Shown here piece by piece: positions 15,121 to 21,720 of a DNA stretch of 64,000 nt. Source of the stretch: an uncultured Gemmatimonadota bacterium (lineage in GTDB: Bacteria > Gemmatimonadota > Gemmatimonadetes > Longimicrobiales > Longimicrobiaceae); contig CADCTW010000217.1 in assembly GCA_902805735.1 (NCBI GenBank), positions 21,077 through 85,076 of the forward strand, in the 5' to 3' direction. The notes beneath the pieces are model-generated. The model did not search any database, was not told the origin of the DNA, and saw only the letters and a program-made list of their open reading frames with translations. The position numbers and the translations under genes were made by a program. Positions within the stretch are counted from its first letter, which is position 1, and each line of letters starts with the position of its first letter.

Positions 15121-15345
15121 ATGACGCCAAGGAACTTGGACGAGTTGCGCGCCATGCCAGCCGGCCCCGAACGCATCGCCGCAGCCGACGCCTACATCGT
15201 CGCCCGACAGGAAGCCATCAAGGAGGCGCGCGCCATCCGCAACGCCGACGTCCGCCACCTCGTGGCCGAGCACGGCCTGGCCGCCACCGCTCGCATGACC
15301 GGGATGCCGCTGGCCACGGTGAAGTCCGTTCGGGGGCCGGCGTGA
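15121..15345 (+). CDS. small HTH-like protein
   Basis: A 74-residue protein from ATG 15121, with no ribosome site; a TACGGT box at 15108-15113 suggests a leaderless message. Helical throughout; VRHLVAEHGLAATARMTGMP followed by LATVKSVR reads as a homeodomain-like or resolvase-type helix-turn-helix at the C-terminus. It overlaps the GIY-YIG/GntR gene by four bases. A likely local regulator and candidate ligand of the CGGTCAACCG repeats. Confidence 0.65.
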   Translation: MTPRNLDELRAMPAGPERIAAADAYIVARQEAIKEARAIRNADVRHLVAEHGLAATARMTGMPLATVKSVRGPA

Positions 15346-16190
15346 CGGACGAAGCGGTTCGTCTGCGCCGCCGGTGCTGCCTCTATAGGCACTTCGATGC
15401 AGACGGTGTCCTGCTGTACGTCGGGATCAGCAGCGACCCGGGCCACCGCACCTTCGAGCACTCGGTAGGTGCTGGTCGACGTTGGGTGAACTACGCGTCG
15501 CGCATGGAAGGGGTGTGGTACGCCAGCACGGAAGCTGCGCGTGCGGCTGAGCTGATCGCCATCCGACATGAGGCGCCGGTCTTCAACAGCGCCAACCGCT
15601 CATCGCATGCGGAGAGCGAGGCGCGCAAGCGGGCCTACGAGCAGTCACACGTTCCGCTTGCCGTGCCGGGCGAGCATGTTCCGCCTCGCCTGACGCGCGC
15701 GGAAGCTACCGAAGCCGTGCGCCAGCAGATCCTTGCGCGTGATCTACCGCCTGGCGAGAAGATGACGCCGATACCGGCGCTTGCGGTCGAACTGGACATC
15801 GGCCATGAGCGTGCTCGTCTAGTGGTGGAAACACTGGTGAAGGAGGGCTGGCTGGAGAAGCCGCGGTTCCGTGGCCCATGCTTCGTGACTCGCACACTGC
15901 CGCCGGTCCCTCCGAGTGCGGAACGCCTCGCAGTCTTGCGCGGAAGCGGCTACAAGCCAGCGCATGAGGTCATCGCAGAGCGGCTTCGAGCCCAGATCGA
16001 GTCGGGGCAACTAGCACCCGGAGACCAGATCCCGTCGCTGAGTGAGCTGGCGAAGTCGGCGACGACCTCGATCAAGTCTGCACAGCTCGCCGTAGGTCTG
16101 CTGAGGGTCGATGGCTTGGTGGCGACACGGAAGGGCCAGCGGACTCGCGTGCTCCCATCCGGCCGCGCAGCTCTCGAAGCCGCTAGCTAG
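15342..16190 (+). CDS. GIY-YIG nuclease domain fused to two GntR-type winged helices
   Basis: A 282-residue protein from GTG 15342 (overlaps the HTH gene stop). Residues 9-75 form a GIY-YIG domain: LYRHFDADG and LLYVGISSDP supply the GIY and YIG strands, GHRTFEH the conserved Arg, AELIAIRHEAPVFN the metal-binding Glu and terminal Asn. Residues about 118-180 and 208-272 are two GntR-like winged helices (RQQILARDLPPGEKMTPI; RLRAQIESGQLAPGDQIPSL). The nuclease residues appear intact. A nuclease joined to two DNA-readers could be a site-specific nicking or defence factor, or a repressor that reuses the nuclease fold. Confidence 0.8.
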   Translation: MTDEAVRLRRRCCLYRHFDADGVLLYVGISSDPGHRTFEHSVGAGRRWVNYASRMEGVWYASTEAARAAELIAIRHEAPVFNSANRSSHAESEARKRAYEQSHVPLAVPGEHVPPRLTRAEATEAVRQQILARDLPPGEKMTPIPALAVELDIGHERARLVVETLVKEGWLEKPRFRGPCFVTRTLPPVPPSAERLAVLRGSGYKPAHEVIAERLRAQIESGQLAPGDQIPSLSELAKSATTSIKSAQLAVGLLRVDGLVATRKGQRTRVLPSGRAALEAAS

Positions 16191-16210
16191 CCCTCCCTCA
16201 CCGTCAAGGT

Positions 16211-16225
16211 CGGCAGTAGACCGAA
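16211..16225 (+). repeat. leader repeat, copy 1
   Basis: CGGCAGTAGACCGAA, repeated exactly at 16437-16451. Both copies lie 37 bases before an ATG (16248 and 16474). It may be a shared 5' leader or a recombination boundary between small gene cassettes. Confidence 0.6.
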
Positions 16226-16247
16226 ACACCCCGAAACGGAGACCGAG

Positions 16248-16445
16248 ATGAGCGACCTCATCGAGAACTGGCTCGTCACCCCCGGCCAGTGCCTGCTGTG
16301 CGGAGGACGCGGCGGCTACCCCTGTGGCCCCACAGGCACGATGACCTGCACGCGCTGCAAGGGCGACGGCCGCGACCCCGACCGCGGCACTGAGTGGTTC
16401 ATGGAGCATGTGCTGCCCGTGCAGATCGACGCAGCCCGGCAGTAG
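16248..16445 (+). CDS. DnaJ-type zinc-finger miniprotein
   Basis: A 65-residue protein from ATG 16248. It has CLLCGGRGGYPC and CTRCKGDG, the CxxCxGxG pattern of DnaJ central-domain zinc fingers, followed by a helix. Small proteins of this type are common in actinophages; they may bind unfolded proteins or nucleic acid. Confidence 0.7.
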   Translation: MSDLIENWLVTPGQCLLCGGRGGYPCGPTGTMTCTRCKGDGRDPDRGTEWFMEHVLPVQIDAARQ

Positions 16446-16451
16446 ACCGAA
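16437..16451 (+). repeat. leader repeat, copy 2
   Basis: Exact second copy of CGGCAGTAGACCGAA. Here the repeat contains the TAG stop codon of the zinc-finger gene, so it spans a gene boundary, and it again lies 37 bases before the next ATG. Confidence 0.6.
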
Positions 16452-16473
16452 CCACCAACCGACAGGAGCCCCG

Positions 16474-16758
16474 ATGTCCGACGCGCCGCGCTTCAACGGC
16501 ACCCGCCACGAGATCCCCGCCTCCCTTGCCCACTACGAGCCGGGATGGGGCGCCACTGGCGTGGACTACGACGCCATGTGGGAGAGCCGCCGCGACGGGT
16601 CTCATCTCGATGCGGAGCGGATGAGGACGCACGCCTACCTCGTCGCGTGGCATCAGATGCGGCTCAACATGCCCCGCGAGCACTGGTCAATCGAGGCGTG
16701 CGACGCCATCGCCGAATCCGTTCTCCGCACGGTGCGCGACTGGATCGAAGCGCCGTAG
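16474..16758 (+). CDS. hypothetical protein
   Basis: A 94-residue protein from ATG 16474 with GACAGGAG upstream. Sequence MSDAPRFNGTRHEIPASLAH leads to a helical C-terminal half (ACDAIAESVLRTVRDWIEAP). No family recognised; transcribed with its neighbours. Confidence 0.65.
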   Translation: MSDAPRFNGTRHEIPASLAHYEPGWGATGVDYDAMWESRRDGSHLDAERMRTHAYLVAWHQMRLNMPREHWSIEACDAIAESVLRTVRDWIEAP

Positions 16759-16809
16759 CCGACCTCCGCCCCCGTCTCTCCCCCTGCCCGTACTGAGAGG
16801 ATCGAACCC

Positions 16810-17037
16810 ATGACCGACCGCCACTCTGGCTACGTGATCACCCTGGACCACGACATCCGGGAGGACGACGCCGAACGCATCATCACTGCCCTGCGACAGA
16901 TCCGGGGTGTGGTCGACGTCCGACCCGTCGTCGCTGACGGGATCGAGCAGCACATAGCCGAGTCCCGGGTTCGGGTGGAGATCGCCGAGCACGTCCAGAA
17001 GCTGTGGCAGGCCGTGCTGAACCCGGACAAGCGCTAG
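16810..17037 (+). CDS. small hypothetical phage protein
   Basis: A 75-residue protein from ATG 16810 after GAGAGGAT. The start (MTDRHSGYVITLDHDIREDD) and RIITALRQIRGVVDVRPV form a compact alpha/beta fold that recurs in phage genomes as a short protein of unknown function. Confidence 0.7.
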   Translation: MTDRHSGYVITLDHDIREDDAERIITALRQIRGVVDVRPVVADGIEQHIAESRVRVEIAEHVQKLWQAVLNPDKR

Positions 17038-17094
17038 CCGCGACCCGCCCGCATCTGCGCCTCGATCCGAGCTGGTCCGGGGGACACTGGTGGT

Positions 17095-17649
17095 ATGCCG
17101 TTCGTGCCCGAGGACGCCCGCCCCGCTGTCCGCCCGGTGGATGACCGCCGGTGGGTGTTGCTGGAGGATCTGGTGTACCGGGGAGCGGTGGACGCGTGGA
17201 CGGTTCCGGCCGGATTCCTGACGGACTTCGCGTCGGTTCCGCCCGGACTGACTTGGCTGGTGCCGACCACGGGCCGCTACACCCCCGCAGCCGTCGTCCA
17301 CGACTACCTGCTTGTGGAGGCCCTGCCCGCCGGTCAGATCTCGGCACGGGACGCAGATGGCGTCTTTCGGCGCATCCTCAGAGAGCTGGAGGTGCCGACC
17401 GTGAGACGTTGGATCATGTGGGTCGGGGTCCGCTGGGGCGCAGCGGCGAAGCCAGCCCGCCGGCCCGGGTGGTGTCGCGACGCCCCCACCGTCATCGCCC
17501 TCACCCTGCTCGCGCTGCCGTTCCTCACGCCCGGTCTGATCGCCGCCACCCTCGGGTGGGGCGCCTACCGGGTCGCCGAACTCGCCGCCGCAGCGCTCAC
17601 CCGGCGACGCTCAGGGCTTCTCCTGCCGCGCCCGGCTCGTCGCTCGTAG
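17095..17649 (+). CDS. DUF1353 family protein
   Basis: A 184-residue protein. Residues 20-110 match the DUF1353 pattern: VPAGFLTDFASVPPGL, VHDYLL and a DADGVFRRIL helix; this family is found in many tailed phages and is of unknown function. A hydrophobic C-terminal part (about 130-170) predicts one or two membrane segments. Its 3' end overlaps that of the convergent GntR-HD gene by 39 bases. Confidence 0.85.
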   Translation: MPFVPEDARPAVRPVDDRRWVLLEDLVYRGAVDAWTVPAGFLTDFASVPPGLTWLVPTTGRYTPAAVVHDYLLVEALPAGQISARDADGVFRRILRELEVPTVRRWIMWVGVRWGAAAKPARRPGWCRDAPTVIALTLLALPFLTPGLIAATLGWGAYRVAELAAAALTRRRSGLLLPRPARRS

Positions 17650-18549
17650 CTCGTGGTAGCTCGACGCGAACGTTGACCACCAGGCGTGCGGGTCGCCGGC
17701 CACGATCGCCTGCGCGAGCTGCTTCCCCGCCTCGGTGCGAAGATCCTCGATCGACGTATCGGACCACGCCTGCGTGGCGTAGCCCTGCATGGCGTACTCG
17801 CGGGCCTGCAGCAGCGTCTCGATCCTGTCGGCGTCCTTCGCCACCTTCGCCTCGACCGTCTTCTTGGCCTCGTACTCGGCGGTGAGCCCCTGCAGCAGCT
17901 CCGCGACCTCGCTGGGCATCGTCGATGCCTGGTCCCTCGTCACGGCTTCCGGCTTGCGGGTTTCCACGTAGCTGCGGCCGACGGACGGGATGTCCCCGAT
18001 ACGGGTCTCGTGGACGTCGTGCATGAGGCACAACGCCGCGACCCGGCCGGGGTCGACGCCCTCGATGGCGGCGAGGGTGACACCGATGAGACCGACGCGG
18101 AACGAGTGGTCGGCGACGGACTCGGGGCGGGGGATGGCGAGCAGGAGCCAGCCGGCGCGGGGGAGGTTCTTGAGGTGCCCGGCCTCGTGCAGGAACGTGG
18201 CCACGCCATGCAGGGGGTGCGGCTCGCCGTTCTCTGCGGCAGGGATGCGGGCGCGGGCGTTGACGTAGGCGCCGCTGCCGGTGATCGAGCGGATGAAGCC
18301 TTCGTCCTGGAGCAGGCGGATGGCGTTGCCGATCGTTGGGCGGACGACGCCGAAGAACTTGGCGAGTTCCTGCTGTGTCGGCAGCTTGGTGCCTGGCTCG
18401 AACTCCCCGGACAGGATCGCCGCTCGGATGGACGCCGCGATCTTGACGTAGCGCTTGCGCGGGTCCTCTGGATCAACAGGCTGCATGGCCGCAGACCATA
18501 GCTGCCTAAGCGAATCCCGGTCGACGGCCGCCCTGTTGACAATACGCAT
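17611..18549 (-). CDS. GntR winged helix fused to an HD hydrolase domain
   Basis: A 312-residue minus-strand protein from ATG 18549 (a shorter start is ATG 18486). Residues about 22-95 are a GntR winged helix (IRAAILSGEFEPGTKLPTQQ ... RPTIGNAIRLLQDEGFI). Residues 120-290 are an HD domain of the YfbR/5'-nucleotidase-like type: VADHSFRVGLIG (His ligand), LCLMHDVHETRIGDIP (HD plus second acidic motif) and DADRIETLLQ. Such enzymes dephosphorylate nucleotides or related metabolites, so this could be a metabolite-responsive repressor. It is divergent from the gene at 18679 and probably controls the shared promoter. Confidence 0.85.
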   Translation of the reverse strand: MRIVNRAAVDRDSLRQLWSAAMQPVDPEDPRKRYVKIAASIRAAILSGEFEPGTKLPTQQELAKFFGVVRPTIGNAIRLLQDEGFIRSITGSGAYVNARARIPAAENGEPHPLHGVATFLHEAGHLKNLPRAGWLLLAIPRPESVADHSFRVGLIGVTLAAIEGVDPGRVAALCLMHDVHETRIGDIPSVGRSYVETRKPEAVTRDQASTMPSEVAELLQGLTAEYEAKKTVEAKVAKDADRIETLLQAREYAMQGYATQAWSDTSIEDLRTEAGKQLAQAIVAGDPHAWWSTFASSYHELRATSRARQEKP

Positions 18550-18565
18550 GCTCCGATCGTATCGT
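18536..18565 (+). promoter_or_regulatory. sigma70-type promoter facing right
   Basis: TTGACA (18536-18541) and TATCGT (18560-18565) are 18 bases apart, pointing to the gene at 18679. The box overlaps the start codon of the divergent GntR-HD gene, so binding by that regulator would affect both directions. Confidence 0.7.
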
Positions 18566-18570
18566 AGAGT

Positions 18571-18591
18571 GTGCACATCAACAACGTGCAC
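18571..18591. promoter_or_regulatory. paired GTGCAC operator-like sites
   Basis: The palindrome GTGCAC occurs at 18571-18576 and 18586-18591 just downstream of the promoter at 18536. A candidate binding site for the divergent GntR-HD protein. Confidence 0.45.
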
Positions 18592-18678
18592 AGACGGAAC
18601 CGCCTACACCGACTTCTCGCCCACTCGCAGTGCCTCACCACCTGCGGGTGGGCGGGCAACCACCACAAGGAGCACCTG

Positions 18679-18840
18679 ATGGGCAAGCCCGAACGCCGCG
18701 CCTTCAAGACCGAGCTGGAGAAGCTCTCCAAGTACGCCGAGGAGACCGACGAGGAGCTGGCCCAGAACGCCCGCACCGCAGAGGCCGAGAAGAACGTCAA
18801 CTTCCTGGAGAACCTCTGGGTCCGGGCGCAGGTCGACTGA
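18679..18840 (+). CDS. small coiled-coil protein
   Basis: A 53-residue, strongly helical and charged protein from ATG 18679 (AAGGAG upstream). Starts MGKPERRAFKTELEKLSKYA. Stop overlaps the next ATG. First gene of a chain of miniproteins. Function unknown. Confidence 0.65.
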   Translation: MGKPERRAFKTELEKLSKYAEETDEELAQNARTAEAEKNVNFLENLWVRAQVD

Positions 18841-19013
18841 TGCCCGGATGGCTGAGGCGGCTCGCCGACGACTCGACCAAGCCCGACACCTGCATCGACT
18901 GTGGCGCCGGCATCACGATCTCGGCCAGCAGCTGGGAGGGCATGTCGCGCTGCAACGACTGCAACTTGATCGCCATGAACATGACGGCGCCCCGCGAGAA
19001 GGGCCGCAAGTGA
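18840..19013 (+). CDS. zinc-ribbon miniprotein
   Basis: A 57-residue protein, ATG 18840 overlapping the previous stop. CIDCGAGITISASSWEG and CNDCN form a CxxC...CxxC zinc ribbon. Possibly a small nucleic-acid or protein-binding module. Confidence 0.65.
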   Translation: MPGWLRRLADDSTKPDTCIDCGAGITISASSWEGMSRCNDCNLIAMNMTAPREKGRK

Positions 19014-19102
19014 TGTCCGCGCACACCTGCGACTGCTCGTGGCCGTACTGCGCCACCTGCCAGGAGTACATCCAGCCCGCCCAGCAGAACGGAGACCGGT
19101 GA
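19013..19102 (+). CDS. 29-residue Cys-rich miniprotein
   Basis: ATG 19013 overlaps the previous stop (TGATG), TGA at 19100-19102 overlaps the next start. The peptide contains CDCSWPYCATC, four Cys in eleven residues. Its reality rests on the exact overlaps with both neighbours and the clustered Cys. Confidence 0.5.
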   Translation: MSAHTCDCSWPYCATCQEYIQPAQQNGDR

Positions 19103-19203
19103 TGAGCTGCCCTCACGACGAAAGGGTGAGCGACACCTACGGCCCGCAGGGCGAGGTACTGACGTGGCGCTGCGTCGACTGCGGGGCGGTGCTCACGCGA
19201 TGA
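19102..19203 (+). CDS. 33-residue zinc-ribbon miniprotein
   Basis: Starts MSCPHDERVSDTYGPQGEV and ends CVDCGAVLTR: a CxxH...CxxC set of ligands. ATG 19102 and TGA 19201-19203 overlap both neighbours, continuing the coupled chain. Confidence 0.5.
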   Translation: MSCPHDERVSDTYGPQGEVLTWRCVDCGAVLTR

Positions 19204-19448
19204 GGGTTGATCGTCGCCAGCCCCACCGCCACTCCCGGTCGGCTGGCAAGCGAGAGGTGTGCGCCGCCCTCGCCGTGGGCCTTGTCGTCCTGGTCGCTGT
19301 GCTGGTGCTGATCGGCATGGACCTCATCGACGCCGTGATCTGGGTGCTGGGGGCGGTGGTGGTCGTGTGCGGCGTCGCCCTGATCGTGGTGGCGTGCATG
19401 GCGCTGTACTCCCGCCTCACCCGACGCGGCAGGGGAGACGGGCCGTGA
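19200..19448 (+). CDS. small two-helix membrane protein, Spd-like
   Basis: An 82-residue protein with a basic N-terminus and two membrane helices (about 22-42 and 45-68; VLGAVVVVCGVALIVVACMA). Coupled to the genes on both sides. Small membrane proteins upstream of a TraB-type translocase are typical of the spread (spd) genes of Streptomyces plasmids; assigned on that context. Confidence 0.65.
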   Translation: MRVDRRQPHRHSRSAGKREVCAALAVGLVVLVAVLVLIGMDLIDAVIWVLGAVVVVCGVALIVVACMALYSRLTRRGRGDGP

Positions 19449-19699
19449 TCGCCGTGCTGGTGGTCGCAGCCGTGTCCGCCGCTGGCTGGGCCACGTCCGG
19501 ATGGCTGCCGTGGCTGGCATTCGTGCTGTCCCAGGTCCCCGCCGCTGTCGTGGTCGGGGCGCTGCTCTGGCACCTCGCCGACCGCATCCCGTGGGACGTC
19601 CGGCCCATCCGCTCCTACCGACCCGAGCCCATCCCGGTGGTGGAGCCGGAGCTGGCCCCGACCCGACTGGACGACTACCGCGCCCGCAAGGCCGCTTGA
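19445..19699 (+). CDS. small membrane protein, Spd-like
   Basis: An 84-residue protein from GTG 19445 (GTGA overlap). Two N-terminal hydrophobic segments (about 2-20 and 22-45), then a Pro-rich cytoplasmic tail. Same context as the preceding gene: likely plasmid-type spread/transfer accessory protein. Confidence 0.65.
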   Translation: MIAVLVVAAVSAAGWATSGWLPWLAFVLSQVPAAVVVGALLWHLADRIPWDVRPIRSYRPEPIPVVEPELAPTRLDDYRARKAA

Positions 19700-19713
19700 G
19701 AAAGGGACGTGTC

Positions 19714-20658
19714 GTGCTGATGCGAGGACCGCAGAGCAGGGCCGGGTGGCGGGTGTGGCTGCCCGCCCTGCTCGTCGCTGCAAGCGCCGTGGCCGCCACC
19801 GCCCACGGGATCTACGAGGTGGCCATCGCCTCCCGGGTCCCGTGGGGGGTGGCGTTGCTCTACCCCCTCATCACCGACGGGCTGGCATTGGTGGCCTACG
19901 CCTCCACCCACCGCCTCCGCGGATGGGCCGCCGGCTACGCATGGCTGGTGACCATCCTCGCCGCCGGGCTGTCCGGGCTGGCACAGGCCGCCTACCTCGC
20001 CTCGGAGCCGCTGGTTGCCAGCCAGGAGATCCGGTTCGGCGTGGGGGCGTGGCCAGCGGTGGCGGCGGCCATCGTGGCTCACCTGCTGTACCTCCTCGCC
20101 CGCCCGCCAGCTCGCCAGCAGAAGGTGGCTGATTCGCCAGCCACCCCCGCCGCCACACTGGCACCTGCCACCACTGCCACCCCCGTGGCGCCACCCGCCA
20201 CCCGACCTGTCACACCGGCCAGGCTGACATCCGCCACCCCCCTGGCAAACGGACCCGGACCGTGGGCGCCACGCAAGGTGGCAGAGCCGGTGGCGGAACG
20301 CCACACCACATCACCAGCCAGCCAGCCACCCGCCACCCGGGTCGCCAGCCAGCGCCCTGCCGCCCTCCGCCAGTCGTCAGCCACCACGGTGACCGCCAGC
20401 GCTGCCATGGGTGGCGCCAACGCCAGCCAGTCCGAGACGGACGTGGAGAAGGCCACCCGCCTCATCGCCAGCGATACCGGGCGCCCCACCCTGGCCCGCG
20501 AGCTGGACATCGAGCCCCACCACGCCCGCGCCCTCCTCGACGACGCCAAGGCGGGCGTGCTGGACGACCCAAAGGACCTCGCGGAGCGGCTGTCCCGCTA
20601 CCAGGAGGCCGCCCGCGCCGCCCGTGCCCGCAAGCAGAAGGAGGCTGTGTCGGCATGA
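19714..20658 (+). CDS. DUF2637 (SpdB-like) membrane protein
   Basis: A 314-residue protein from GTG 19714 with AAAGGGA upstream. Residues 10-130 hold four membrane helices with the DUF2637 pattern (ATAHGIYEVAI, YPLITDGLALVAY, AGYAWLVTILAAGLSGLAQ). Residues 130-240 are a Pro/Ala/Thr linker; the C-terminus (about 255-314) is a helical DNA-binding-like region (EKATRLIASDTGRPTLAREL). DUF2637 proteins are the spread/transfer proteins found beside TraB in actinomycete plasmids and integrative elements. The linker is coded almost wholly by GCCAC-rich sequence. Confidence 0.85.
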   Translation: MLMRGPQSRAGWRVWLPALLVAASAVAATAHGIYEVAIASRVPWGVALLYPLITDGLALVAYASTHRLRGWAAGYAWLVTILAAGLSGLAQAAYLASEPLVASQEIRFGVGAWPAVAAAIVAHLLYLLARPPARQQKVADSPATPAATLAPATTATPVAPPATRPVTPARLTSATPLANGPGPWAPRKVAEPVAERHTTSPASQPPATRVASQRPAALRQSSATTVTASAAMGGANASQSETDVEKATRLIASDTGRPTLARELDIEPHHARALLDDAKAGVLDDPKDLAERLSRYQEAARAARARKQKEAVSA

Positions 20659-21720
20659 CCGCCGTGGACGAGCGGGCCCGCGCCATCGAGCGGGAGAGGG
20701 CCGCAGCAGATGAGGACTTCTTCTCGGTGCTCATGCCGGAGGCAGCCCGTCACGTCGTTGTCGCTGGTTACGGGTCCGCGGCGATGTTGCAGCGCAAGAT
20801 GCGCCTGCCGCATGCCACCGTCATCGACCTGCTGGTGGAGCTGCAGGACGCCGACGCGCTCGGCCCCCCGGACGGCAAGCAGGAGTGGCCGGCGCTGGTC
20901 GACGAGAACGGCCTGGACGCGCTCCTGACCCAGCTCGCCACCCTGGCCGACGACGAGGGTGGCGAGGACGTGGCGGAGGTGGTCGCCACCTCGCCACCCG
21001 CCACACCAGCCACCCCTGTGGTGTCGCTGGTGAAGACCAGCAACCCACCCGTGGCAGGTGGCGAAAACCAGGGTGGCGAAGGTGGCGACGACGAGGAGTG
21101 GGAAGACGAGTCGCCAGGTGGCGAACTGGTGCCACGCCTGTTCGGCCGGCTAGCCACCCGCCACACCAACGAGTTCGCCACCTTGCATGGCGACGAGGTG
21201 CCACACCTGTTCGCCAGGGTTCGCCAGGCTGGCGCCATGGGTGGCGGGTGGCTAGTTGACCAGCCACCGGTGGCACGTGGCATCGCCGCCACCCGCCAGG
21301 GACCCAAGGCCGTCAAGCGGCTGGTGATCTGGTCGCCACGTGGCATCCGCCGCTCGGTGGTGTGGCTACGCGAGTGGCTGACCGACGCCGAATCCCTCCG
21401 CCTCCTGGCGAAGCACGAGGCCGCTGGTGAAGGGGAGTCCTACGCCAGGGTGGCGGACGCCCGCGCCAAGAAGAACCTCGCCGGGCGTAGGTGGCTAGCC
21501 GCCACGGTGGCGGGGGTGGCGGTGCTGGCGGTGCTGGCGTGGCACGCCCCGTCCGCGTTCGCTGGCATGTTCGCCACCCTCGTCGCCCTCGGTGTGGTGA
21601 CAGCTGGCCGGTCGTCGTGCCGCCACCCTCAGGAACTCGGCTACCTCGCCCTCGCCGCTGTGGCGTTGGGGTGGCTGGCGTGGTGGCAAGGCCCCAACCT
21701 CGCCACCCTCGTTCCCCGCC
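20090..21720. repeat. GCCAC/GTGGC-rich island across two genes
   Basis: The pentamers GCCAC and GTGGC and the pair CGCCA/TGGCG recur at extreme density in both orientations and in more than one reading frame; a hand count gives about 20 CGCCA/TGGCG in the 360 bases from 20941. The density falls sharply after about 21720. Because the repeats cross frames and genes, codon usage alone does not explain them well. A cis-acting recognition array for the adjacent translocase is possible. Confidence 0.6.
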
